From Haplomitrium mnioides (lineage: Eukaryota; Marchantiophyta; Haplomitriopsida; Calobryales), in contig JBNGIS010029945.1 of the NCBI GenBank assembly GCA_049999725.1, positions 1-60,048 of the forward strand: DNA of 60,048 bases. The letters run 5' to 3'. The first letter of the stretch is position 1. Every line of letters starts with the position of its first letter. Under the pieces are notes generated by a model. The model worked only from the letters and a program-made list of their open reading frames with translations. It ran no database searches and was not told where the DNA came from. Below are positions 34,030-43,629 of the stretch, one piece after another. The translations under genes were made by a program, and so were the position numbers.

Positions 34030-37000
34030 ACATTTATCCATCTAGCCCTCTTTTGCTAAGGTATTTCTCCCTCACATCTCAAATAGTGGTTTATGATTAT
34101 TCATCTAGCCCTCTTTTGCTAAGGTCTTTTTCCCTTACACCTCTACTTGGTGTTTTATGTTTATCCATCTAGCTCTCTTTTGCTAAGGTCTTTCTTGCTC
34201 ACACCTTCAATGGTGGTTTATATTTACCTATCTAGCCCTCTTTTGCCAAGGTCTTTGTCCCTCACACCTCTAATGGTGGTTAATATTTAACCATCTAGCT
34301 CTCTTATGCTAAGGTCCCTCTCCCTCACACTTCTACTAGTGGTTTATATTTATCCATCTAGCTCTCTTCTCCTAAGGTATTTCTCCCTCACACCTCTAAT
34401 GGTGGCTTATTTTCATCCATCTAGTCGTCTTCTGCTAAGATCTTTCTCCCTCACACCTCTAATGGTGTTTTGCATTTATTAATCCAGCCCTTTTATTCTA
34501 AGGGCTTTCTCCCTCACACCTCTAATGGTGGTTTATATTTATGAATCTAGCCTTCTTCTCCTATGGTTTTTCTACCTCACACCTCCAATGGTGGTTTTTA
34601 TTCATCCATCTAGCCCTCTTCTGCTAAGGTCTTTCTTCCTCACACCTCTAATGGTGGTTTATATTTATCCATCTAGCCCTCTTCTACAAAGGTCTTTCTT
34701 CCGAACACCTCTATTGGTGGTTCATAGATATCCATCTAGCCCTCTTCTCCAAAGGTATTTCTCACTCAGACCTACAATGATGGTTTATAATTATCCATCT
34801 AACCCTCTTCTTGTAAGGTCTTTCTCCCTCACATCTCTAATGGTGATGTATATTTATCAATCTACCCCTCTTCTCATAAGGTCTTTCTTTCTAACACCTC
34901 TATTGGTGATTTAAGTTTATCCATCTAGCTCTCTTCTGCTAAGGTCTTTGTCCCTCACACCTCTAATGGTGGTTTATATTAATCCATTTAGCCCTCTTCT
35001 GCTAAGGTCTTTTTCCCTCACACACTACTATTGGTGTTTTATATTTATTAATCTAGCCCTGTTCTACACAAGTCTTCTTCTCTCACACCTCTAATGGTGG
35101 TTCATATTTATCCATGCAGTCATCTACTAAAGTCTGTATGCTTCACACGTCTCATGGTTGTTCATATTTATCAATCCAGCCATATTATGCTAAGGTCTTT
35201 CTCCCTCACACCTCTAATGGTGGTTTACATTCATCCATCTAGCCCTCTTTTGCTAAGGTATTTCTCCCTCATACCTATAATGGTGGTTTGTATTAATCAA
35301 TCTAGCATGCTTCTCCTAAGGTCTTTCTCACTCACACGTCTTATGGTTGTTTATATTTATCCATCTAGCTCTCTTCTGCTAAGGACTTTCTCCCTCACAC
35401 CTCTTTTGGTGCTTCGTATTTATCCATCTAGCCCTCTTCTGCTAGGGTCTTTCTTCCTCACACCTATAATGGTGGTTTATATTTATCCATCTAGCCCTCT
35501 TCTGCAAACGTATTCCCCCCTCATACCTATAATGGTGGTTTATATTAATCCATCTAGCCCTATTCTTCTAAGGTCTTTCTCTCTCACAACTCTATTGGTG
35601 AGCTATATTTATCCATCTATTTCTCTTCTCCTAAGGTCTTTCTCCCTCACATCTCTAATAGTGGTTTATGTTTATCCATCAAGCCCTTTTCTCCAAAGGT
35701 CCTTCTCCATCACACCTTTAATGGTGGTTTATATTTATCCATCTAGCGTTCTTCTGCAAAGGTCTTTCTCCCTCACACCACTAATGGTGGTTTATATTTA
35801 TCCAACTTGCCCTCTTCTCATATGGTCTTTCTCCATTTGACCTCTAATGGTGTTTTACATTTATGTATTTAGCCCTCTTCTCCTAAGGTCTTTTTCCCTC
35901 AAACCTCTTATGGTGGTTTATATTTATCCATATAGCCCTCTTTTGCTAAAGTCTTTCTCCCTCACACCTCTAATGATGGTTTGTATCAATCTCTTCTGCT
36001 AAGGTCTTTCTCCCTGAGCCCTCTAATGGTGGTTTATAATTATCCATCTAGCTTTGTTCTCTCAAGGTCTTTCTCCTTCACACCTACAAGGGTGGTTTAT
36101 GTTTCTCCATCTTGCCCTCTTCTGCTAAGTTATTTCTCTGTGACTTCTAATGGTGCTTTATATTTATCCATCTAGCTCTCTTCTGCTTAGCTCTTTCTCC
36201 CTCTCACCTATAATGGTGGTTTATATTTATCCATCTAACTCTCTTCTGCTAAGGTCTTTCTCCCTCACACCTATATTGGTGGTATATTTTTATCCATCTA
36301 GCCATCTTCTTCAAAGGTCTTTCTCATTCACATTTATAGTGGTGGTTTATATTTATCCATCTAGCCATCTGTTGTTAAGGTCTCTCTCACTTAGACCTCT
36401 ATTGGTGGTTTAAGGTTATTCATCTAGCCTTCTTGTGCTAAGGTCTTTCTCCCTCACACCTTTAATGATGGCTTATATTTATCCATCTAGCCCTCTTTTG
36501 CGAAGGTATTTCTCCCTCACACCTCCAATGGTGGTTTATATTTATCCATTCATCCCTCTTGTGCTAAGGTTTTTCTCCATTAGACCTCTAATGGTGGTTC
36601 CTATTTATCCATCTAGCCCTCTTATGCTAAGGTGTTTCTCCCTCACACCCGTATTGGTGGTTTATATTAATCCATCTAGCCCTCTTCTCCTAAGGTCTTT
36701 CTCTCTCAAACTTCTAATGGTGGATTATATTTATCCATCTAGCCATCGTTTGCTAAGATCTTTCTCCCTCACACCTCTAATGGTGGTTTATATTAGTCCA
36801 TCTAGCTTTCTTCTACGAAGGTCTTTCTCCCTCATAACTTTAATGGTGGTTTATATTAATCAATCTAGCCTTCTTCTCTTAAGGTCTTCATCTCTCACAC
36901 CTCTTTTGGTGCTTTATTTTTATCCATCTAGCTCTCTTCTGCAAATCTTTTTCTCTCACAACTCTTTTGGTGTTTTATATTTATCCATGTAGCCCTCTTC

Positions 37001-38346
37001 TGCTAAGGTCCGTCTCCTTCACACCTATAACTGTGGTTTATATTTATCCATCAAGCCCTTTTCTACAAAGGTGTTTCCTTCTCACACCTATAATGGTGGT
37101 CTGTATTAATCCATCTAGTGCTCTTCTCCTAAGGTCTTTCTCTCTCACACCTCTATTGGTGAGTTCTATTTATCCATCTAGTTCTCTTCTCCTTAGGTCT
37201 TCCTCCCTCACATCTCTAATGGTGGTTCATGTTTATCCATCAAGCCTTTTTCTCCAAAGGTCTTTCTCCCTCACACCACTAATGGTGGTTTATATTTATC
37301 CAACTAGCCCTCTTCTCCAAAGGTTTTTCTCCATTTGACCTCTAATGGTGTTTTACATTTATGTATTTAGCCCTTTTGTGCTAAGGTCTTTTTCCCTCAC
37401 ACCTCTTATGGTGGTTTATATTTATCCATGTAGCCCTCTTCTACTAAGGTCTTTCTCCCTTACACCTCTAATGGTGGTTTGTATCAATCCATCTAGATCT
37501 CTTCTGCTAAGGTCTTTTTCCCTGAGCCCTCTAATGGTGGTTTACAATTATCCATCTAGCTTTGTTCTCTCAAGGTCTTTCTCTCTCACACCTTCAAGGG
37601 TGGTTTATGTTTATCCATCTAGCCCTCTTCTGCTAAGGTATTTCTCCGTGAGAACTGTAATAGTGGTTTATATTTATCCATCTAGCCCTCTTATGCTATG
37701 GTCTTTCTCTCTCACACCTATAATGGTGGTTTATATTTATCCATCTTACCCTCTTCTGCTAAGGTCTTTCTCCCTCACACCTATAATGGTGGTTAATTTT
37801 CATCCATCTAGCTGTCTTCTTCAAAGGTCTTTCTCCCTCACATCTGTAGTGGTGGTCTATATTTATCCATCTAGCCCTCTACTGCTAAGGTCTCTCTCCC
37901 TTAGACCTCTATTGGTGGTTTAAGTTTATTCATATAGCCTTCTTCTGCTAAGGTCTTTCTCCCATACACCTTTAATGGTGGCTTATATTTATCCATCTAG
38001 CCCTCTTTTGCTAAGGTATTTCTTCCTCACACCTCCAATGGCAATTTATATTTATCCATTCAGCCCTCTTGTGCTAAGGTCTTTCTCCCTCAGACCTCTA
38101 TTGGTGGTTCCTATTTATCTATCTAGCCCTCTTATGCTAAGGTGTTTCTCCCTCACACCTCTATTGGTGGTTTATATTAATCCATTTAGCCCTCTTCTGC
38201 TAAGGTCTTTCTCTCTCACACCCTTAATGATGGTTTATATTTATCCATGTAGCCCTCTTCTAGAAAGGTCTCTCCCTCATACCTCTAATAGTGATTTTTA
38301 TTTATCCATCTAGCCTTCTTGTGCTACGGTCTTTCTCACTCACACA
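34030..38346 (+). repeat. 63-bp minisatellite array, about 68 copies
   Basis: The unit is about 63 bp; its 5' part is tatccatctagccctcttct, followed by gctaaggtctttctccctca and cacctctaatggtggtttat. Adjacent copies start 63 bp apart (for example 34608 and 34671). The array length of about 4317 bp gives about 68 units. One of the six frames of the consensus lacks stops, so stretches up to 248 codons stay open with a 21-residue period (core MVVYIYPSSPLLLRSFSLTP), but indels shift the frame repeatedly along the array. It begins about 70 bp after the DUF7869-like remnant. I read it as satellite DNA, not as a gene. Confidence 0.93.
35200..38320 (+). repeat. About 1.5-kb higher-order duplication within the 63-bp array
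   Basis: Rare variant units recur in the same order at a spacing of about 1.5 kb: ctccatttgacctctaatgg at 35831 and 37329 (1498 bp apart), the gag-type unit tctattggtgag at 35591 and 37152 (1561, one unit more), and tttaatgatgg/tttaatggtgg at 36461 and 37971 (1510). This shows one block of about 24 units was duplicated after the units had diverged. Confidence 0.85.
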
Positions 38347-39640
38347 TTTACCACACTTTTTGTAGTAGGCATTGATCACATAGCTACATGCATATTGTTG
38401 ACAGTTTTCCTCTTGCTTTTCCTATTTTTTTTTTAGGAGAGATTGTTGTTTTGTCTTGGACCACATCATTACATACAATTTGGATTTCTGTGGTAGATGC
38501 TATGTTGCAAAGTGCTTGAAACAATAAAGATTGCAATGAGAGGCAAATGTTTTCTTTCTTGGAAATCTACTAGTGTCATGTTGTTGCTAAAAAGGAAAGG
38601 TTTTCATATTGTGTATATAGCCTCATGCCACTATTATATGATCTGTCATTGAGCAAGATGGTCACACCATTGCAAAAAACAATGTTGTGCTGTTGTATGC
38701 CATGTTGCAATAGAGTGATGTGTCGTGTTGCATAGTAGAGAGCATGAGTTTGTTGCAAATGTATAGGTTGTGCTATCAAGAGAGAAATTTCCCATTGTTT
38801 GTCGAATGTTGCCCCTCCAAGAAAGTGTGTCGTGTTGTTATGATTGGTGGTGTTGTGTCCTTTAGAGTGCGGTGGCACATTGTAAGATCTCTTGTTGCAT
38901 TGCTAAAGATGGTACTACTGTGTGGCATCAATTTGAATATTGTAGTATTGCTAAAGGAAAGGTGAGTGTTGCCTCACTGTAGAGAACCTTGTGTTGCGGA
39001 TTTAGAGAGTTTTACCATGTCGGAAATTGTTACCCCAAAGGTATTTAGTGTTGTGTTGTGGGGATATATGTCTCATCTTTTGCAAAGAAGTGCGGAGATG
39101 TCACATGGTTGCTAGAGTGTTGGCAGGTGAAGGGTTGTACCACCATGTAACAACATTACCTTTGCTATGGTCTCCCTATTTCTCCTAGTGTGTGACTCCC
39201 TCATACTTTGGCTCTTCATTGTACTTGCCTTTGAATCTCTTTCTTCCATCTTTAATTGGTCCTCCTCTTTGTTGTCGTTTATGGCTCTAGTTTTTGCATT
39301 AGTGCGTCACCCTCCATTAGTTTGCCACCCTCCTTTGGGTTTCCCTGTTGTAGCGATAGCATCTGGAAGATCAGCGTTTCTGAAGCAGCCCTGTCGCCAC
39401 TGAAGTCTCGAGTGATGGGCATGTCGTAGTCTGTGGTCTTGTGGATGCATGCATCGTCATCGGTTTGCGTGGACGATTTGAACTAGGTGTACAGAAATTC
39501 CTCCGAATCTCCACGGAGTTTCGCATATAATAATCATGTGCATGCAAATCATTTGATTTTAATCTCCCATGATTGTGATTCACGGTCGTACGCGAAGAAG
39601 TCCATGCAATGAGTATATTCTTCATGGAAATTCTTTCCCA
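38347..39640 (+). other. Unassigned spacer, TGTTG-rich in part
   Basis: No gene, element or RNA is recognised. 38400-39130 is rich in TGTTG/GTTGTG words without a clear period, perhaps a decayed simple repeat. 39140-39400 is pyrimidine-rich. The short open frames on either strand look like chance products of this composition. Confidence 0.5.
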
Positions 39641-40033
39641 AATTGAGTCATGACTTCTATGTCACAGATAACGGAAACGCTCAGATCTGAGATACCCCTA
39701 CCAAGGAAGGACGACGGAGTCGCTAACGAATTCGACAGTCCCAATCGGCACCAATAGATCCAGAAATCATCTAGGTCTTATCGGCAAGAAATTCAGAGAG
39801 ATATTGTTAGAATCGTCGCATTTGTTACTTGCATGATGGCAAGAAACCTGTACAAGAAATTGCGTGTTTCTCTGCCAATTGTCCACCATCTAATATCCTT
39901 GACTGGCAAATGTGTCATGTTCTGCTGGAAAGAGCACAGCAGCTTGTGAGTGTCGTCAACATATCATGCAACATCTTCGACGACAAAATGCAAATGAAAA
40001 ACCGCATAGAATCGCGTGAAAGGCACCAAGTTG

Positions 40034-40039
40034 CACGTG
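40034..40039 (+). promoter_or_regulatory. CACGTG (G-box core) upstream of the first germin-like gene
   Basis: CACGTG lies 17 bases before the TATA box. G-box cores bind bHLH and bZIP factors in plants. The second germin-like gene has a CACGTG in the same place, which raises its credibility. Confidence 0.5.
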
Positions 40040-40056
40040 ATTTACGAGGCATACTG

Positions 40057-40065
40057 TATATAAAT
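40057..40065 (+). promoter_or_regulatory. TATA box of the first germin-like gene
   Basis: TATATAAAT lies 129 bases before the ATG at 40186, leaving room for a leader of roughly 95-100 nt. Confidence 0.7.
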
Positions 40066-40185
40066 TCAATTCCTTTCAGCTCATTTTTCATCTCATCCTT
40101 CTTTCTGGCTTTTTGTTCTCTGCAGTCGAATAATTTGTTATCGGCAGACAGTCCCCTCTGTGAATTTTCGTTTTTTGTTCGACTG

Positions 40186-40803
40186 ATGGACCGTCATACA
40201 CACATTGTGGTTGTTCTATTTGCTGTTGCTTTGATAATTACGGGGATTTGGGCATCTGACCCAGAGCTGGTTACTGACTTTGCTGTTCCACCAGGAGTGA
40301 ACGCCTCAACTCTTGACGGAAATTTCTTCACGTTTACGGGATTTCGAAACTTTGTTCCTTCGGATGGAAAGTTCTCAATTACCAAAGCTTTTGTCACGCA
40401 GTTCTCGGCTCTGCAAGGTCTGGGAATTTCTTATGCATTGTTAGCCTTCCCACCTCTGACAGTGAACAGCCCTCACACGCACCCCCGCGGCTCAGAGCTT
40501 CTTTACGTTTTGGACGGATCTCTCACGGTTGGAATGGTAGACACCACTAACAAGCTCTTCATGTCCAATTTATCTACGGGTGACATGTTCGTGTTTCCCA
40601 AGGGCCTGGTTCATTTCCAGATCAACTCTGACCCATCGCAGGAAGCAAAGGCGATTTCAGCGATCAGCAGCTCTAATCCTGGAACAGTTTCACTGCCCAC
40701 AACACTCTTTGGTTCTGGCATCCCCTTTGACGTACTGCAGACAGCTTTCAATGTCTCCGCTTCTGTCATTCAAGAGTTGGAAGTACCGTTTCCACCTCAG
40801 TGA
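40186..40803 (+). CDS. Germin-like protein (GLP-1), secreted cupin
   Basis: A 205-residue, apparently intronless protein of normal germin-like length. I chose the ATG at 40186 because it gives a signal peptide (residues 1-23, hydrophobic core VVVLFAVALIITG, likely cleavage after IWA) and fits the TATA box; the open frame continues upstream but without germin sequence. The cupin metal site is complete: HTHPRGSE supplies His97, His99 and Glu104, and GDMFVFPKGLVHFQIN supplies His143. Germins bind Mn in the cell wall as oligomers; some are oxalate oxidases or superoxide dismutases, but activity cannot be read from sequence. The mature start SDPELVTDFAVPPGVNAST lacks the usual first Cys. Possible N-glycosylation sites are Asn39, Asn128 and Asn189. 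A convergent paralogue lies at 42838-43464. Confidence 0.95.
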   Translation: MDRHTHIVVVLFAVALIITGIWASDPELVTDFAVPPGVNASTLDGNFFTFTGFRNFVPSDGKFSITKAFVTQFSALQGLGISYALLAFPPLTVNSPHTHPRGSELLYVLDGSLTVGMVDTTNKLFMSNLSTGDMFVFPKGLVHFQINSDPSQEAKAISAISSSNPGTVSLPTTLFGSGIPFDVLQTAFNVSASVIQELEVPFPPQ

Positions 40804-40879
40804 CCCATTGCAGGTTTGCACAAAATGTCCTGAATGTAGCCTAAGGTTCGAAGTTCTTGATCGGACTTGATTTGTCAGG

Positions 40880-40885
40880 AATAAA
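40880..40885 (+). terminator. Candidate poly(A) signal of GLP-1
   Basis: AATAAA lies 77 bases after the stop codon. Its position and sequence suit a plant near-upstream polyadenylation element. Confidence 0.5.
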
Positions 40886-41041
40886 TGTCACTCTCCGTAT
40901 TTGGATTCTGAACGGACATTGATCTATTATGCTTGAACATCGCTGTCGTACTCCCCAGCTTTCAACCGAATCTATGAGTCGTTCTCCTGTTTCTGACGCC
41001 ATTTTCATGAATGTTGGCAGCTTCGAGATCGAGAATTACGC

Positions 41042-41554
41042 TTGGGTCAAAGTGTTCATGTGTTTATCTCCGTTGCCGCATCCTTGTCCCTTAAAAACTT
41101 GCTACCTTCGAAAATGTTTGAGCATAACATTGCTTTCAATATCACGTACGCCCTTCAGTCCGTTTCCCGAAAATTCAAGCTTGACCTCGTAAGAAATTCC
41201 TGGTCACTGCAGCGACAAGATTGCAATTGCATTGTCGGGATGAATCCGTTCATTCCGAAGCCGATACAAAATTTCACTACGGATTGTGTTGATTTGAGTC
41301 ATGATTTCTTTTCTTCCTGCCATTCATGTGAACAAATGATTCAATGCGGCTACAATCTCACTACTACTGTTTTCCAGCAAATGAGTCGTGATATGTTTAA
41401 CATCAGTAGATGCACTGGAATCATCTGTTCACATGAATGCCAGGAAGAAATATGTGACACGACGGTCATTCTCTCTGCATCGACTTGCTGCCGATACTGT
41501 GGTCGAATTAACAAGTTGTGGAGCATTGCGTTCTTGAATTCGAATTGGGTATAG
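41042..41554 (+). other. Unrecognised Cys-rich open frame, doubtful
   Basis: An open stretch of 170 codons begins at a TTG; the first ATG is at 41114 (146 codons). It has twelve or so Cys, including CHSC, CRYC-like and CSHEC spacings. No family is recognised. Part of its Cys pattern comes from an inverted DNA repeat (41310-41450) read on both arms, which argues against selection on a protein. It lies between the two convergent germin-like genes. I would not annotate it as a gene without transcript evidence. Confidence 0.15.
41310..41450 (+). ncRNA. 141-nt foldback, candidate small-RNA hairpin
   Basis: Arms 41310-41353 and 41406-41450 pair over about 44 nt with few defects: one C/C mismatch, one A/C mismatch, a one-base bulge and two mismatches near the loop. 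The loop is 52 nt. The longest perfect core is CATTCATGTGAACA. Size and pairing are compatible with a plant pre-miRNA, but I recognise no known miRNA in it. A small inverted-repeat element is the alternative; I see no target duplication. Confidence 0.35.
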
Positions 41555-42837
41555 CCATTCATTCATTCTACAGCGAAGGTAGTCGGCATAAGAGGTCTGC
41601 GACGTGAGTCACAGCGGATCGAATTTGTCTCGTCGAATCTGTCACAGAATTGGGAGCTAGCCTTTTAGTTTCATTTCAAGCTAATGTGTGGGAGTAGAAC
41701 GATTACATCGATCGCCAACTAGAAGTTTCTTTTCTTTCAAGCCGATTCCTCGTCAATCAGTCGTTTGTGGCAGTTACATTTTAAGACATGTTCAGAGTTG
41801 GTTCAGTCTTCACAACAGAATCACGCGTGTTTTTGATGGTCCTTGAGAAACCAAGAAACGTAAGATTGTTGAATCTTCGCTATGCACATGTCCCAGCAAG
41901 GAGAAGGATCCTAGTGCCTTCTTCCTAGGATTCTGTGAAGTTTTGATGACGTGGGGATTGATGAGGCTGACGGAGAGACGGCCTGACAGTTGGTGCGACG
42001 GAAATGCAATAACACGAAATCACGTGTGCGAGTCAGAAGGAGCAGCGATCATGGACTTTAACAGACCCAAGGACCTTTGTTGACAGGGATTGCACGCTTC
42101 TTTTCAGCAGGTGGCATCTGGTCATCTTCATCATCCGACCACTCGCTCACTTCACCACCAAGTCTTTCCTTCAGACCTACTCGCAAAATCAAGCACACAA
42201 TCTCCTGATTATTTGCATTCATCTCTCTCTGACAATTAAATCCCTGGTTTTGTAGGCAGGGTCCCATAATTCCTCACGCGTAATTCCATGGTATCTTTTG
42301 GTTCACGTCACTAGTAGTGTAGGGTCTGACGTTGGAATGCGAACTCTGTGCTAGAACACGTAGAGCGATCAGACTTCACTGCCCATGATATACCTTCACC
42401 TCGTACTTCGCGAAAGTTTGGAATTCGCTCATGAAGACTCGGCTACTATTCTCGTCGCACATACAGTTTGTATGCAGAATTTGCATTTTGCGATCTTTCT
42501 CTAATTTTGAACAGCCCTGAATTTACACTTCTTCAAGTTCCTTGAGCGAAATAGTTAGGCAAAAGTAAGGATGACAACTTTGACAGCTTTGATTACAGAA
42601 ATACAGTCAAATAGGAAGCCAGTCGTAGTAGGCCTTCATGAAAACTTGCAATTCAATTCGTAAACGTTGAATTTCTGGAACTGTAAATTGATTTCAGTTC
42701 TCTCACAATCAAAAGATTTCAACAGAACCGGGAATCACACGGTCAAATGCAAATGCTACCGTTCTACCGTTCCTCTTTCCTAATGAGACAGTGCAGTGAG
42801 TGATAAGGAGGTGGGATTCAAACTCGGTACTCGTCGT

Positions 42838-43464
42838 CTAGGAAGTGAATGGTGCTTCCAGTTCTTGAATGACCGACGACGATACCTCGAAAGCCTTCTC
42901 CAGGACAGTGTTGGAGATGCCAGAACCGAACAGAGTGGTAGGTAGCGAAACTGTCCCAGGATTTGAGCTGCTGAACGCTGCTATCGCCCTCGCCTCCTGC
43001 GTCTTGTGCAAATTGATCTGGAAATGGACAAGGCCCTTGGGAAACACGAACACATCGCCCGCATATAGAGTGGATGTGAAGAGCTTGTTGGTGGTGTCAA
43101 CAAGCCCAACTGAAAGTGTTCCCTGCAACACGTAAAGGAGTTCGGTGCCGCGAGGGTGGGTGTGTGGCACGTTAAGAGTTCCCACTGGGTAGATCAAGAA
43201 CGCGTACGAGATGCCCAAACCATCAAGAGCCGCGAATTCTCCAACAAAAGCTTTGGTGATGGTGAGTTTTCCATTGATGGCAGCAAGATTTTGGAAGCCG
43301 GTGAAGGTGAAGAAACTACCATCAAGAGTGGACGCATTGACTCCGGTAGGAACAGCGAAGTCGGTGGTGAGCTCTGGATCGGAAGCATGAACTCTAGCAG
43401 GAAGTGCAAGAGTTGTGAAAGCCACAGCCACGAGAATCGACAAAACGTAAGTGCAAGAGGCCAT
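42838..43464 (-). CDS. Germin-like protein (GLP-2), secreted cupin
   Basis: A 208-residue intronless protein, about 73% identical to GLP-1 over the mature part by my hand alignment. Signal peptide residues 1-27 (core YVLSILVAVAFTTLAL, likely cleavage after VHA). The metal ligands are His101, His103 and Glu108 in HTHPRGTE and His147 in GDVFVFPKGLVHFQIN. As in GLP-1, the mature start (SDPELTTDFAVPTGVNAST) has Ala where classic germins have the first Cys, and the glycine-rich start of germin box 1 is VGTLNVPH. One glycosylation site, Asn43, is shared. It is convergent with GLP-1, so the pair probably arose by an inverted local duplication. Expected role: Mn-binding apoplastic protein; substrate unknown. 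Confidence 0.96.
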   Translation of the reverse strand: MASCTYVLSILVAVAFTTLALPARVHASDPELTTDFAVPTGVNASTLDGSFFTFTGFQNLAAINGKLTITKAFVGEFAALDGLGISYAFLIYPVGTLNVPHTHPRGTELLYVLQGTLSVGLVDTTNKLFTSTLYAGDVFVFPKGLVHFQINLHKTQEARAIAAFSSSNPGTVSLPTTLFGSGISNTVLEKAFEVSSSVIQELEAPFTS

Positions 43465-43587
43465 GACTAAGATTCAAATTGAAATCCGCAGCTGAACAAG
43501 GATGAAAGTGCTAGATTACTAATAAAGGAAAGCGATGACGATGAAGAAACGGATGCGATTGACTGGAGAAAAGGGATGATGCTCTCG

Positions 43588-43594
43588 TTTTATA
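43588..43594 (-). promoter_or_regulatory. TATA box of GLP-2
   Basis: On the minus strand TATAAAA starts 130 bases before the ATG, one base different from the spacing in GLP-1. Confidence 0.7.
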
Positions 43595-43618
43595 CAGAGT
43601 AGAGAATGTCGGACATGG

Positions 43619-43626
43619 CCACGTGG
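43619..43626 (-). promoter_or_regulatory. CCACGTGG (G-box) of GLP-2
   Basis: A palindromic G-box with CACGTG core lies 25 bases upstream of the TATA box, paralleling the arrangement in GLP-1. Confidence 0.55.
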
Positions 43627-43629
43627 TCT

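Larger units (their letters stand above)
40890..42837. other. Intergenic region between the convergent germin-like genes
   Basis: Apart from the foldback (41310-41450) and the doubtful Cys-rich frame, I recognise no gene. A 69-codon minus-strand frame at 42058-42267 ends in an acidic/basic tail (EWSDDEDDQMPPAEKKRAI) and matches nothing I know. Composition is ordinary and lacks the retroelement words seen elsewhere, so this looks like old single-copy DNA. Confidence 0.5.

Noticed and set aside
34525-37923. Series of long plus-strand open frames (up to 248 codons) as a repeat-protein gene
   Set aside because: They arise from a 63-bp satellite unit that lacks stops in one frame. Frame shifts between blocks, absence of a conserved start and no non-repetitive domain argue against a protein.
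39829-40185. N-terminal extension of GLP-1 to 324 residues
   Set aside because: The upstream part contains the TATA box and G-box core and has no germin sequence; the ATG at 40186 gives a normal signal peptide and family length.
41042-41554. Cys-rich protein gene between the germin-like genes
   Set aside because: It begins with TTG, has no recognised family and its Cys pattern partly reflects an inverted DNA repeat. Kept only as a low-confidence entry.
41940-42000. C/D box snoRNA suggested by TGATGA and CTGA words
   Set aside because: Spacing is too short, no terminal stem, and the words occur often by chance.
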